Assembly (NCBI RefSeq): GCF_945859705.1 | Contig: NC_079135.1 | Location: 33,901,679 to 33,965,678, forward strand | From: Episyrphus balteatus | Taxonomy: Eukaryota; Arthropoda; Insecta; Diptera; Syrphidae | Direction: 5' to 3' | Length of the DNA stretch: 64,000 nt | In this document: positions 31,640 through 45,079 of the stretch, in pieces | How positions within the stretch are numbered: position 1 is the stretch's first letter | Layout: the number at the start of each line of letters is the position of its first letter | Position numbers and translations under genes: made by a program | Notes under the pieces: model-generated | The model's database searches: none | Told to the model about the DNA's origin: nothing | The model's input: only the letters and a program-made list of their open reading frames with translations

Positions 31640-32839
31640 TTTCCTGGTGTAAGCACTAGAGGCCAAAAACTAAGGATATTTACCTGGACGAGGAGGCTCG
31701 AAAATCCAATTTTTTTTAAATACTTCGCTTGGTTTTTGAGAATATGTAACCATTTTTAAACTTTTGGACTTTCGTTAACTGTCTATCAAAAACAAAACTT
31801 TTGGTAGATGCGCCAAAAAAATTTAACTTCAGAAACACATTTCTGCAACTGAAAAATAATTGGACATTCAGAAATACAAATGGTCATTGGTCACCCTACT
31901 TTACTTTGAACTTTCTGAAATTAAAAATAATACCAACAAAGTTCTTTCTAAGTTCTTTCTAAGGTATCACAATCACAAGTTCTATATCTTTATAAAGTAT
32001 AAGCTGAAAAGATGAGAATCCTGAATGATTTAATTTTCTCATTAAATAAAAAAGTCCCTGCATCCATATTTTTTGCTCATTTATATTGATCAAACATAAC
32101 ACAACTTTATTAATACTGACTTGATAGTTCAAATCAAAATCTTTTTAATGTCAGTCTTGCATACTTTGTGGTTTTGAAATGTCTTATCCTGATGATATAC
32201 AACATTTTAATAAGAAGTAAGCGAAATTTAATTTGAGTAAAGTGAACTTTCAGTTAAGTTTAAACGCCCACTCATACAGAGGTATTGATTAAGCTTGATT
32301 TTTTGTGTTTGCTTTCATTTAGAAAAGCTTTGATATTAAAGAGTAAAGAGTATACGACAGGTGGTATGAATTTCTTTCAAAGAGAAATTTTAATATAATA
32401 CGAGAATAAAGTTTAAAGAGTTCAGTGCTGCCGAAAGTACGTTCATATAGTTTTAGATTTTATTATCAAAACTAAAGTTCTTGCCAAAATCTAAAAAATG
32501 TGGTAAGTGAATATTAAAGAGTGATTGAAATGCATTTCGGTTTAGAGAAAAAAGAAATGTTGTCGAGTCAGGAATTCAGAAACCTATTTGTTCTAAGTTA
32601 TTCTCGTATATGAAGCGGTAAATAACTTAAAACATGCGGAAACTTATAACATGGGAACTTAGTATATAATCAGGGCTGACGAGTATCTACTTGCTACTTT
32701 TGTTTGCTGTTGAAAATAGCTTAAAGACTTTTTTAAGAAATTTAAATTTGTTTTTTGATGATATTTTTATCTTTTATTTTTACTTGACCTATATAGAATT
32801 CTTGTCAAATAAATCGAGATTGTAATCAAAGCCAACATT
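31640..32839. other. Intergenic DNA
   Basis: AT-rich. A TGGTCATTGGTCACCC segment near 31890 is echoed near 33165. No gene was seen. Confidence 0.5.
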
Positions 32840-33120
32840 AAGAAGTGATTTTCCTCACGGACGTCCGTCTGTGTGTCCATCTATACATCAAGCTAGGGCC
32901 TAAGCGGATAGATGGATTTTCTTGAAACTTGATAGAGATAAACCTCCCATACAAAATTTTTGAGTTACTGCAATTTTCTCGAAAACGGCTCTAACTTTTT
33001 TGACTAAATTTGGTATATGTTATGCTGTAAGTAATTCTAGCAAAAATACGTTTTCTCAAAAAATACGGATAACGGAAATATGCTAAGTACTGATGTCGGC
33101 TCTTCCCCTAATTATTTAAT
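32840..33120 (+). repeat. Dispersed repeat with GGACGTCCGTCTGT head
   Basis: GACGTCCGTCTGTGTGTCC followed by AGATGGATTTTCTTGAAACT and CTCGAAAACGGCTCTAAC. The wording (…CTTGAAACTTG…, …GAAAACGGCTC…) resembles repeats common in insect genomes. Its end is echoed near 63.5-64 kb (CGTTAGAGCCGTTTTT). Confidence 0.45.
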
Positions 33121-33208
33121 CAATTTTCTTTAAAATTCATAGACGGTTGGTATAATAATAAAGGTTAATGGTCATTGGTTAACTAATATAAAGATACTTT
33201 GAACAACA

Positions 33209-33438
33209 AGAGCAAGTTCGTGCGACCCAGTTCTGATTTTTTTCTTGAAAAATTAATTAAAAAAACGGGATATTGAACGTTTTGAAATTTTGGTTTTAAA
33301 CCTTTATTAATAATTATAATTAATATTATAATTGCTATAATATGGCATACCAACTTTCTTTTTAATTAAAAAAAAAATATTTATAGAAAATGTAGGTATT
33401 TATAAAAATGCATCACGTTGTCGCACGTTCTTGCGCTT
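33209..33438. mobile_element. Small inverted-repeat element (AGAGCAAG..CGTGCGAC ends)
   Basis: The left AGAGCAAGTTCGTGCGAC is mirrored by GTCGCACGTTCTTGCGCTT at the right. A second copy of the right end and its flank (GTCGCACGTACTTGCTCTTA...TTTTTAT) is at 63328-63380. Size is about 230 bp, non-coding. Confidence 0.5.
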
Positions 33439-33439
33439 A

Positions 33440-36388
33440 TAGTAAAAGTTATTATATTATTGCTTTTTATAGCAATCACAAAAGAATAATTTTAATTAAA
33501 GTTTATCATTCATTTGACAAGAAATAAGTGTTTAAAAGTGTTTTCAGTATTACGAATACACCCTATCAAATGCCATGCCATTTTATACCTTGTATAGCAA
33601 AGAATTTTTGGACTTTTTTTTTTTTTGAGCCGTTACTTAAAAAAAATAATTTTTGTATTTAAACATTTAAAATATCGTATTTGAAGTAAATTATAATCAC
33701 TTTTGAAAAATTGATTTTGCAAAAAAGAAAAAAAAATTTAAATGTAGGTACCTACATACATATTTGAGAAAAAATGCGAAATTGAATGTTTTCTTAATTT
33801 TTAAATTAAGGTTAATAAAACGGTTTTGCACACGGTTAAATTTTTAACTAGAAATTCAGAAATAAGGAAAACGGTTCTTGACAATCACCGTTAATATCTA
33901 AAGTTTAAAAAAAATATTGTTTTTATTTGAAATTAGGATCTTAGGTATGTGCCTTAGAGCGTTTTCAAGAAAAACAACATTTTCCATTTTGGTCAATTCT
34001 ATTTTAAATAAAACAAGATATTTTAATTTCACCTCTATACCTAGAGAATCTCCCAAAACCCTTAACTATCTAGTTTGAACAGAATTGCTTCAGTGTTTTG
34101 GCCTGTAGCTCGAGATTATGTAGACCAGACAGAAAGACTGAAGCTTTTTCGCATTCTCCATCATGGTAATGTGAAGTACCTCATTGTTATAAAATAATGA
34201 TAATTTCATCATATCAAATCTTTAAAAATAAATTGAAAATAGTTAAAAAATATAATCGACAAAAAGCAAATATATAAAGTTTCGACTAAAAAGTATTACA
34301 TACAAAAATACTTTTTTTTTTATACAACATGTTTAACATTAACTCTTTTAAGACGACATCTCTGACATGAACTTGACAATATCGCATTCGATGTGTGGGT
34401 ATTGAGAGACATAGTACAAATTTAACTCATCAGCTGAGAAAAGCTATAATTATGTAGTTTAGTGTTCCAATTAAATTGTTGTTCTTCTTCCACGTGCGTT
34501 TACTAATAACTTCCCGCTTTAATCAAGACTTTATAACACTTTTTTTGGTTTCAAAAAAAAAATTCCATCAATCTTGCCAGCAGCTTTAACTTGACGCAAA
34601 AATGTTTCAGTACATATTTTTTACATATATGATTTTAATGAAATTCTTTTGGCAGCTGTAAGTATAGTGAATTTCTTATTTAAATTATGATAATGTTATG
34701 TGCGCACGCTTTAAATTTGACATAATATAAAGTGTATAGATATTTTATAAATGTACCTATACAAATTAGATATATTAAATGTCATCTTATGGATTGAAAA
34801 TGACAGCTCATGTCTTAGTTGAACTTTAATCTGCATTAATTGATTTTTATAATGTAATTTACACAAAGTTTAAGTGTGAAAGTTTAGAAAACATCATGAC
34901 AACAAAGCCTATTCCTAGGAATATTAATTTGACTGAAGAGTGACAACTGAGTTAGCTTTTTGTTGTTATATTATTAATTAATCGCATATTATTCTCTTTG
35001 GTATACAAAAATAAAGTGCAACTGATTTTTCTCTTAAATTCTTTTTTAAAGAGTTTTGATTTTGTGTAAACAAAAGAATTTTTAATATTGCTATGCATGA
35101 CAGATAATAAAAAAGTTAAATAGTTTTTTTTGTAAATATTGCTACTAGCATATTTATTTGCATTTTGCATAGGCTTAAATTGAAAGAAATGTTATAGTTT
35201 TGTTGTGGCGATTGGCCATGTAAGTTAATAGAAATTAAACAAAAAACTTGCGTAAGTACACTGAGGAAAAATATCGTGAAGTTTAAACGTGATTATGTAA
35301 ACTTTGATTTCGCTGTGAAAACAAAGGATCAACCATGATCCTTTGGAAGAGTATAAAGCTCTTTATAAAATGATATATTGGTTTGATTAATAATGAACAT
35401 TTGAATAATCCAATGGATGGAAATGTGACAACATGGTTTAGCTTGAAGATGGAAGAATGTATCTTGGGCGCCAAATGCTATCGGTAGTGTCGTTACTTAT
35501 TCGTAATTCTATTTCTTAACTAATTTTTAAATAATTTTATAAATTAATATAATAGGATAATAGTGCCAATTATTTTTTGAAACAAAAAAATGTTAGCAGT
35601 TAATGGGGATGATGGATAATGTAAGGATTAATGGTGCAAATACCAAAGGTAAAAATCGATTCATAGCCAGAAGAAGGGTGGGGAAAGAAAAAGTTGGGTG
35701 CAGGTACGATTTCTGGCAAAATTAGAAGTAACATTTTATAATATTAATAGATAAGAAGAAAACATATATAAAATTGATAGTTAAGAGATCTAAAACTTTT
35801 GTTTAGATTATTTTTTACATAACATCTAAAGATGGTACCTATACGTATTAAAAAAATGCCAAATTTGTGTTTTTTAGTTTTAATTTATATTAATCTTTGA
35901 AAAAAAATTTGAAAAAATGTGGTGCAAATGTTTGGACGTACACATTTCCTCTGTATTAACAAGTGGAAAGACGTTCTCGAAATTTTGTGTTTTTTTGTGT
36001 TTCTCAATATCTCGCATAGAATCGAAACCTCCCATATAACATTCTCCAATCTCTAAATAACTCTAACGATGTTGATACAAAATTCAGATGTTATTTGTTT
36101 GTAGCAAAGTCTATGTTGAAAAAAAAAATACCTAATAATGTTTGAAACTTAAAAAAAAATCTTAAATTAAAAAAAAAAAACAGCTTTAAATTTTTGAAAA
36201 AAAATTATTTTTTTTTGATTTCTAAAATTGCATATCAACTTAATTTAATTTTTTTCCAAAAAAAATGTATATGAAATTGTTTTTTGTTTTAAACGGATTG
36301 CATTCTGAAACATTTTAGCAACTTGAATTCTAAAAGCAAGTGCTTGCAAACATTTTCATTTGGCGTGCATTTTTATCAAAAAAAAACA
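33440..36388. other. Gene-free AT-rich DNA
   Basis: Poly-A/T tracts and AT-rich sequence. Frames of 60-72 codons (34952-35170, 35283-35474) have no recognisable similarity. A GGATCA..TGATCC word occurs near 35327. No RNA gene was found. Confidence 0.5.
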
Positions 36389-37115
36389 AAACCGACTTCC
36401 ATGGATCAAAACTGTTTTTTTGTTTTGTTTTTTTTCTGATAGTTTCTATCGCCAGAACTGAAAAAAAATGAAATGGAACCACACGGGCACCAGATTTCCA
36501 ATACAAAAAGAATTAACAAAATTGGTTCACTCAGTCCAAAGTTATGAGGTAACAAACATATAAAAAGAAAGAAAAAAAAAAACAAACGAATTGGAATACC
36601 TCCTCCTCTCCTCGATAAAAAAAAATATTCAATATACATTAAATACAAAAAAATCTTTTTTCTTTTTTTTCCAAAAATTATCTGAAAGTTTTGATAACTA
36701 AACAAAGTAGATATCAAGCTATCAACTACAAAAATTGTTGGTTTTCGGGGCCAGCTAATTTCTTGGGTTGTAAGCAAAAACGCAACAAAAATTGAGATTC
36801 TTTTAATTGTTTTGAGTAGTTTACTTTCTACCATAGAATTTGAAAGTTCATAATTTAATGGATAGAAAATGATATTCGCTTTCTCATTTAGCACCTAACA
36901 TCACCCGAAATATGAACGAACTTAAATAACTTTTGAACTAACAATCGAATAAATTACAAAAGAATAAATTACAGGTTTTGTACCATAAAGTAGAAGATAA
37001 GTCTCAGGTATTTCCTAGATTTTTCCCCTGCGCGTGTATACGATGCATTTTCTATAGTCATCATTTCATGGCATACATAAACGAATATGTACATATATCA
37101 GAGAGTCGGTTTCTT
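36389..37115. mobile_element. Candidate element bounded by AAACCGACT / AGTCGGTTT
   Basis: The left AAAACCGACTTCC is matched by GAGTCGGTTTC at the right, about 725 bp apart. The 162-codon minus-strand frame inside is mostly poly-Phe and poly-Lys low complexity and is not accepted as a gene. Terminal match is short, so this could be chance. Confidence 0.3.
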
Positions 37116-37949
37116 AGATTTGTCTTGAAACATATTTGGTTGTTCAAAAACGATTGATAAGCCCGTTTCTATTTTTGTGCAGTGATTTATATTTAATCTG
37201 CAATTATAGTCTATATTATCAGTCAAATTTATGAATATTGTTATTTCCTTTAGCTGAAACAAACTATCATTATATTAATGTACAAATGTACATATGATAA
37301 AAATATACAAAATCAATGGATTAATAATTTAATCGAATTTTTGTATGTCTATTCAATGAGAAAATAAATGCAGTAATATCCAAACTTTAAAAAATCATAT
37401 TTCTGCCAAATATGTGTAATTTGTGAAATATTTGTCAATAATTTGTTCTTATCAAAAAAACTACAAACAAAACGTGACATATTTATGTTTGTGATTAAAA
37501 CAGCTGATGACCTTGTTTTTCTCTAATCAAATACCTTTTCATGTAACTACAAAATATGCGTTGTGAATTCTTAGTTTCAAGTTATATGAGCTTGTAAAGC
37601 ACTTTACTGATTAAAAAAGTATCAGTTTTAGGGAGATTATTCCTGTCCAATTCAGTCTGGTTTAAATAAATTTTATAATTATTATTACATGATGCATGCA
37701 TTTATTTGATGAACATTTTTATAATCCGATCAGTTAATAAGGGGGGCTTAAGTTTTGCAGATAAGTCAAGGCAAATGCTGATATCATTTTCATTAATCAT
37801 TTTGTGTTTTTTTTTTTTTCATTATAACTTAAGGAAAGAGTTTGTGGTTTATATTTTAAAACTCAATATTTTGCTTCCAGAGTACAAGGATATGCATAAT
37901 TTCATTTATCATACATTAAGTTATTGATTATAAAATTAAAATTATAAAA
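37116..37949. other. Gene-free AT-rich DNA
   Basis: Nothing recognised. Confidence 0.5.
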
Positions 37950-38070
37950 GATAATGAATTAAAACAAAACAAACCAAACAAAAATGGTCACTAGGGTGTA
38001 TGAGTAACCTTTTTAACAAAAAAAACCTTGATATGTATTATTTAAATGAGAAATAAGATTACAAAGATAA
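37950..38070 (+). repeat. Short dispersed repeat, copy 1 (pair at 41518)
   Basis: TGGTCACTAGGGTGTATGAG, TAACCTTTTTAAC and GAAATAAGATTAC recur in order at 41518-41645. Confidence 0.6.
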
Positions 38071-38394
38071 GGGACAAATTAAGTAGCTTATCTATCGATA
38101 TTATATGAAGTAGGTACTAATATTTCATAAATGTAATCATAAACATGTGATTCTGCGACTTATTTAGAGTTACCCAAAGAAGGAAAAAAATGCATCACCA
38201 AAATTATATCTTTTACCATATATTATGCATTTATAATTGTTCTTTACAAGCTCCACTGTACTAATATACAAACAAATTAAAAAAAAATAATTACAAATAA
38301 TCATTTTTCTTATCGTTCAGTGTTTCATTTCATTTTCATTCCTTTGTGTTTGATTTTTTTTTTCAATGTTTTTTTTTTCTTTCGAATTGCCTAA

Positions 38395-38752
38395 CTGATA
38401 AGAAAGCCCCATAGACTGGTCTGAGATTCTTATCACAAACCCTCAATTCAGTATAAATTGAAGAAATTAATATGACTCGGGTTTAATTAAATCCAGTCGC
38501 TAGTAAGTGAAAGAACCAAATAAAGTTTTTAATCCGTGTAGTAACATTTTTCTGAGTAAACGAACTTTGAAACAAATTCTTTGTGTGATTTTCTTGTGAA
38601 ATAAAAAAGGACTGTTCTGTGTTTTGAAACAAAAGAAAAATATTGAAATTATATAAAAATAACGAAGTTAAAGGGTGCAATTTGAAAAGTTTTATTTGTT
38701 TTATGTATTGGACTATGTTTTCAAAGACTATCATGTTCTAAGAATGGTGAGT
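38395..38752 (+). promoter_or_regulatory. Candidate TATA promoter with GATA sites and leader exon
   Basis: Inverted GATA motifs (CTGATAAG at about 38395 and TTCTTATCAC at about 38428) precede TATAAAT at 38452-38458. Downstream, AAGAATG/GTGAGT at 38744-38752 looks like a splice donor right after an ATG, a design seen in some short-first-exon fly genes. No convincing second exon was found, so this stays a weak candidate. Confidence 0.2.
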
Positions 38753-41517
38753 TTTTCAATCCATGTTTTTCTTAATTATTCATCACACCTCCAAACAAAA
38801 GTCATATTTAGTGAAGTATTACCGGCGATTAAATCAAAAGATAACTCACAATCTCTAAGAAAGGAAAGGCCTTGTGTCTTAACAGACTTCTCTTATCAGG
38901 CATTAACGCATTGAAAACACGCATAATCTCAAGAGATTGATAAAAAAATTCAAAACAAACTAGCAACAGCAGCAAAAATTTATATAAAAAAAATGTATAA
39001 GCGTGTGTATTAAGTTAAGTTGTTTATAAAAATGAAGAAATTGTATATTGACGTAGAGTCTGGTGACATTTTACTAACCCAAATTTAAGTGAACCCCCAA
39101 GAGTATAACCATAAAACAACAACAACGACACAAAAAAAAATAATGAAACAATAAAAAGATATGACTTAGTTCAGAGTCCTGTTTACAAAACGTTTTATTC
39201 AGCAGAAAAATAACAAAAAAAAACAACTTATGCTGAATTTTCCAGTTTTATTCGATGTCAACCGATTTGATGCCGTTTCGAATCGGTTATAGAGAGTGAG
39301 AAGATTTGAATTGCATCTTGTTATCGGGAAACAATTAGTCATAATTTTTTTCACGAGCATCTGTTCATATGCAATGTGCATTGTGCAAGTTTAATGCACT
39401 TATTTTATATTGCCCCAATTTTTGAGAATTTTTGATTCCAAAACCTTTAAAGCATTCATCTTTCCAAATTCATAAATGTTGTCTTTTTGGTAAACATATT
39501 GTCATTCCTTGTCCTTGGCAATAATCTTTGGTGTTTTAATCCGAATCCTATTAAATTTGTTATGATTATATGACTCAGTTTAAAATGTTTGGAGTTCTAG
39601 TTAAAGTATTTGGCCCTTGTACACAAGTTTTAACAAATTTAACAATAAGGTCAAAGTCATTTTGCCTTGTTTTGGGTAGTAGTTAGTGTATTTTATCGAC
39701 AGATTTAACAGATTAATGGGTGTGTTCAAAGAGTGATTTTTTTTCAATTTCATTATCAATAAAAATGTTCGATATATCGCTCCGTTTCCGAAATGTAGAT
39801 AACCAAAACAAAATACTGTGATTTCTATCCATTTTTAATTTTGTGTGTAATGAGCTATTCAAGATTAATTTGTGTTGTTTCAGCACGTGAAGGACAAACA
39901 TATGTAGATATTATGAGTCTTTTTGAACTTTGGTTAATACCTTACCTAGTTATGAATTTTTGGTCTATTCAATGCAATTTTTTCAAAAAAATTTCTTAAA
40001 GATGCCTTGATTTAAATTTCTAACGCTTTAACATCTTTGTATCATCAAATTTACTTGCCACGCATCAAGGATATCTCTAAATAATATTTAAGTGATTTGA
40101 GAATATTACTTACAATCAATTTTCTATCAATTTTCCCAAATGCATATTTGAGTTGTTATCTGGCACCAAAAAATAGAATCAAACCATTGGACACACTGGC
40201 CAATCATCAAACGCATTATGGAACTCATTCATCGAAAAGTTTTCAACAGTACAAGGCTCACTCTAAAGGCTCATTATGTCTGTGCTGGAGTATAAAAAAA
40301 ATTTAAACTACTCGAACAGGGCATTCGATTTTTCCGGGCCTATTTTTCTAATGATTTTTTGTGCCCTGAGCTTGAATCCGAAGTCAGAAAAATTCTATCA
40401 CATTACGAAGTTCAAAATTCAATATCTCAAATCTAGATTCTAATTAATAACATCAAATGCTATTAGAAAAGGAAAAGAATAATTTGGTTTCTAGAGAAAA
40501 ATGTTTCTCGATATTACTGTCATTTTGGAAAAATTGATCTTAAAAATTGTGTTTTTTGTTTTTTTTTCAATTTTTCTCAATATTTTCTAAAACAAAAGTA
40601 TAGTTTTTCTACATAATCTTAAATAAAAGGTTTTAGGTAATCTAAATAACTGCATTCCAAACTTTTAAAAAATCAAAAAATTTTCGCAAACTTTTTTGAT
40701 TGAAAATAGGCTATTTTTTCAAAATTCGTCAAAAATATAAAAATTAACTTTTTTTTCAAAAAACATTTAAAATACATAAATAGAAAACATACAAAGTAAT
40801 TTTTAACCAAGTTTCTTTAAAATCCAACTGTTTTTGTAAAAGATAAAAATAAAAAAATCGTATTTTTGCATTTTTCTCAATATTTTTGAGGTTAAAATGG
40901 TTTCAGTAAAAGTTGTAGACACTTTCAATATCTACAACTGCATTTAACTTTTTCGATAGGAGGTCTACATTCGACAGAAATCGTAAAAAAACACGATTTT
41001 TGACACCCACACCACTTTTTCGCCCACCCACCTCCTTTCCCTCAAATTTTCTCACCATCCTTATGCTGCTAATAATTTTTTCAACTTTTACCCTCTGAAA
41101 ACCGGATTGGCACTGGTCAATCATTTTCTCCAATACGGACCATAACTTGTTATCACAAAGTGTTGAGTTTGAGATCAATCATCCGGTGGTAATTGCCTGC
41201 GTTTATTTAAGCCATTCTTTATTGCTTTTTGTCTTATGAGCTAAAGCAGATTTTGATGGAATGTCCATTTCTTGTTTGCAAACATTGTTCGGTTAAGAGA
41301 CTCTCTAAGCCAGGGGTTTGGTTAATTTTTCGAAGGACTTGACAACTTTTACACAAAAAATGAATGTTAGTTACGCCATCGTATAGCTCACTTTATTGAT
41401 GGCTTTCGAAGTTCTCCAAATGGGTCCTCCAAATAAAGCTATTTATTTTCTTGGATACCAAAGAATTCTTTGAAGACAAAAACAAAACTAAATTTCTACC
41501 GTCGCAAAATCTGAAAA
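38753..41517. other. Gene-free DNA
   Basis: AT-rich, with repeat-like wording around 40320-41180 (TTTCTCAATATTT..., ATTTTCTCCAATACGGACCA). Frames of 60-91 codons lack family features. Confidence 0.45.
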
Positions 41518-41645
41518 ATAAAATGAATTGAAACAAAATAAAACAAAAATTTAAAAATTGGTCACTATGGTGTATGAGTAACCTTTTTAACCAGCGATAA
41601 ACTTTCTATTATGTAAATGTGAAATAAGATTACGGAGATATATAA
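41518..41645 (+). repeat. Short dispersed repeat, copy 2 (pair at 37950)
   Basis: Diverged copy of 37950-38070 in the same orientation. Confidence 0.6.
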
Positions 41646-42640
41646 GAAAGCTTCATTTGGCTGGAACTGAAGAAAAATGATCACAAATGGTCAGAAACAG
41701 ATATCAGATCACCTCAAATATTTAATTTCAAATTTCAGTGACGTTTCTCTTTTCTTTGTTTCTATAGCTCTAAAGGTAAAAATTTCACACTTGATATTTG
41801 ATGATACTACCCTAAGATCCAAAAACTTAAATGGATATGTATGTGCGCAAGTAGCTTTTGCATTAACCTGTTAGTATTCCCAGTTAATGTTTAAAAGTTG
41901 ACCTTATATCGAATTGCTTCAATGGTCGATCAGCAGTGAACTCTGCAGAGTGCATTTTTAGATTACAAAGCGGGCAAATCTGTGTTTTTTTTGTTCAAAG
42001 TCTATAAGCCTGTATCCGTTAGGGTAAGTATTGTCGTGAAAAACTGTCATTTCAAACAGACCTTTCTAAATGAGCATTGAAATTGATCAAGATCTGAGAC
42101 AATAGCTTTTTGGCACAGAGCTTGTAAAAACTATTTAAAAAAAAAGTTCTTTTAACTTTCTGAGGCTATTTAGTGAATTTCTATGCCAAAGTCTAATATG
42201 TAATTATTTTGATATGTTCGTGTTGTAAAGACTGATAAAGTAGTCATAAAGTGTAACGATCAAAACATTAAAAGCTGTACTATTCAACTCCGTTCCGAAC
42301 TGCGCAAAGCAGTTTCATTGAACAACACAATTTTCTAGTGACTCATACATAAAAGTACCGGCAGATGTGTGCTCCACTGGCGAAAGCTGCCTTCTCTCTA
42401 CTCTACATTTACGTTGAAGATCAACTTTGCTATAAATCAGCTGAATTAAATAGTATACTTATATGTGAAAAAGAAATAACAAGTGCTATTATTAGTTTCA
42501 ATGACAGGTTGGCCGCAGGCATTTCGCCAACTGACAATATTACCGGACGAATGTTTGTATGTGAGATGCCATTTTTGTCTTTTCACTTCGGAAGTGAATA
42601 TACTTATTTTTATTTTATTCTTTCAATTTCCAAGTAACTA
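41646..42640. other. Intergenic DNA with a less AT-rich segment
   Basis: 42280-42580 is of more even composition and carries a 90-codon plus-strand frame (MCAPLAKAAFSLLYIYVEDQ...). I cannot link it to a family and see no splice sites that would make it an exon. Listed as undetermined. Confidence 0.35.
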
Positions 42641-43150
42641 GTGGTTTTTACGGTTTACGGATTTCAGAATCAAAATAGAATTAACAAAAAACAATTACGT
42701 TTTATTGAATACAAAACAGAACACAAAAAATCAGCAACAACAACAACAACAAAACATCGTCTGTGTCGTGAGAATAGATAATATTTATTGCATTTTTCTT
42801 TTTATTCGATTTTGTACGCTCCAACTGATTGTTGCTAATAATTTTAATTAACTGTATATTTTATCATTAATATTCCAACAAAGTGTTTCTTATTTGTTTT
42901 TATTATTATTTTTTTCTCTTATTTATTTTTAAGTTTAAGTTCAATGACAACTGACAGACGGAGACGGTGTCGGTGGTTTAGCGTGCTTTTGTAGTCGCGT
43001 TGTCGTCGTTACTCGTTCGCGGTTTTGTGCGTGTGGGTTGTAATATGTAATGTACATTGTACAATGCTTTGTTACCATTGAAGTTGTGAAACTTTATACA
43101 AATATAATCGTTAAATATTTACAGTAGCGCCCCCAATGTCTAGGATTGTT
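42641..43150. other. Locally CpG-rich segment with CAA repeats
   Basis: Contains (CAA)n at about 42729-42752 and, at 42950-43035, a CpG-rich run (GACGGAGACGGTGTCGGTGG, GTCGCGTTGTCGTCGTTACT). On the minus strand GTCTGTCAGTTGTC holds a TCAGTT initiator match. It may be a promoter or 5' UTR whose gene lies outside what I can recognise. Confidence 0.25.
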
Positions 43151-45079
43151 GTATATTTTTTTTTATTTTTTGTCTAGGTCTTACAGGAAGCAAGATAAGA
43201 ATTAATTGTGAGTGGTTATTTTGTTTTTGTCTACTCAAAAGGTGTATACTGTATATAGAGCAAACGTTTTGTTATTCAACTTTGTCTAGGAATCTAAGCT
43301 GATATCAAAGGGTGATAAGAACAATATGATGAATAATACTTTGTATTTTATAAAATATTCCAGAAGGCTAACATTGTTTATGTTAAATAAAAAAAAAACT
43401 AAATCAATAACGAATCTACAGTTGTAGTTGAAAATTATGTGTTATTTTGAAATTATAATTGAATTTTTCTTGTTTTGTGTACAAAAATTTGATCTACCCT
43501 ATGAATACCAATGCCGCTGCTCTGAAATAGGGCCGGGTACTAGGGTGTTATTATCTGATTTTTTCAATTCTTCAAGGGAGGACTTTTAAACGGTGCAATA
43601 TCCACTCAGTTCTTGATCAATATTTTGATTTCGCTCCTTGTTTAGTTTTTCAAAACTGCCCAATATTTCAAAATTTTGCAATGCTGTCCAAAACCTTTTT
43701 GAATCAATATGTTTGGCCTGTATGATGTTTTTTTCTAATCTGCAGTATTTAGTCAGAACCAAATGGTAAATTAATACATGTAAAAGTATGCATTTTTTAC
43801 AAGAAATTCTGAGTCTTATAAACGTAGGTTTTTTGGCAGTATTTTCCTTGTTTCCCTTCTTGATCTTCTTCTTTTCGAATGGATCATTACTCTCCCAATA
43901 TCAACACTTTTAGAAAGAGAACAAACGAGTTTATCTTTCTTTCCATGTTTAACTGAGGATTGAGGTTTCAGAGGAGCAGAATTGGCTTATATCCAATAAT
44001 TGTGGTTGTTCTTTTTTTCTTCTGTTACTTGGGATTCTGTGTTCTGTATTGTTAACAGGATGAATTGGTGTGGCTGAAATTTGCATACCCTTAAACGATT
44101 TTGCTCGATGAATAAATAAATCTACTTCTACTGAGAATCCTGAGTAGGAATCGGTCAACGCGAGTGTCGATAGTTGATAGTCAAAAAACGACGATTTTAC
44201 TCCAAAAATTGTCGTTTATTACCTATCAACTATTGATTTTGACGGTAGCTGATTCTATCCTTGGGATCACCTCCAAATTTGATCTTAAAAAAATTCCTTT
44301 ATAGTTTGTGATGGTTGTTATCAAAATGATCAATCCGATTTAAATATTTATTGATCTGGAGACCGCTATTGTATGTTTAGGTAAATGACAACATCCAAAA
44401 AAAAAATTACCAAAAATGTGAAGCAAGTATTCCAAATTCAAGGTAATAAGTCTGAATGAATGAATCGACAGTTAATTTATGATAAAGTTCAATTTTCTGT
44501 TGTCAGAGATCCTCAGAAGATCAATAAAAAAAAACAAACAATTAGAGTAAGATTTGTAGTTACCGGTTAAAAGAGCATTTACTGAACATATGATTTTTTT
44601 TTTTGCTAGGTTCACATTCAGGAGAGAAAATATAATTATTCTAAATGCATATTTTTTTTTTTCTAAATGTAAATTTAAATTTTTTTTGAGAGTCCAAATG
44701 AAAGCTTCTTTGCTCGTGTTAAGTACTAACTTTGATAAGCCATATATTTTGAGAGGGGTCAGATGGGAAAAAAGTGTTTTCATTTAAAGAAAGAAAACAA
44801 TTATATCTTTTAAAAAAAGTAAGTTTTTTCTGCAGAAACTTGCTTTCTCTTGCAACAAGTGTTTGTTTACGAGTATTTTTTACATAATGTGTTCAGCTAG
44901 GGTGCTTTTTGATGTTTGTGTTTCCAACCCAACAGCCCGATTGCGTGGTGTTTTGCAGTCAATGAAGTCAAAATTAAATATGCAATCAAATTTAGAGCCT
45001 GGAAATCAAGAAATCTTAGCAAAACACTTGTTTTTTTGTTTTTTCCCGAATTCCCATACAGACAAGTTCCTGGATTGAA
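43151..45079. other. Gene-free DNA with one small hairpin
   Basis: AT-rich. The minus-strand 69-codon frame at 43949-44158 and others show no recognised similarity. A hairpin lies at 44168-44233. Confidence 0.45.
44168..44233. repeat. Short imperfect hairpin
   Basis: ATAGTTGATAG...AAACGACGATTTT pairs with AAAAATTGTCGTTT...CTATCAACTAT around a 5-nt ACTCC loop. It is of pre-miRNA size, but with no other support. Confidence 0.4.

Noticed and set aside
36406..36894. 162-codon minus-strand frame
   Set aside because: Dominated by Phe and Lys runs from poly-T/poly-A tracts; no start context, splice sites or family resemblance.
42365..42637. 90-codon plus-strand frame MCAPLAKAAFSL...
   Set aside because: Composition is better than the surroundings, but no promoter, splice site or recognisable similarity supports a gene; kept only as a remark.
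44168..44233. microRNA precursor
   Set aside because: The hairpin is imperfect, isolated and unsupported by conservation or expression; listed only as a hairpin.
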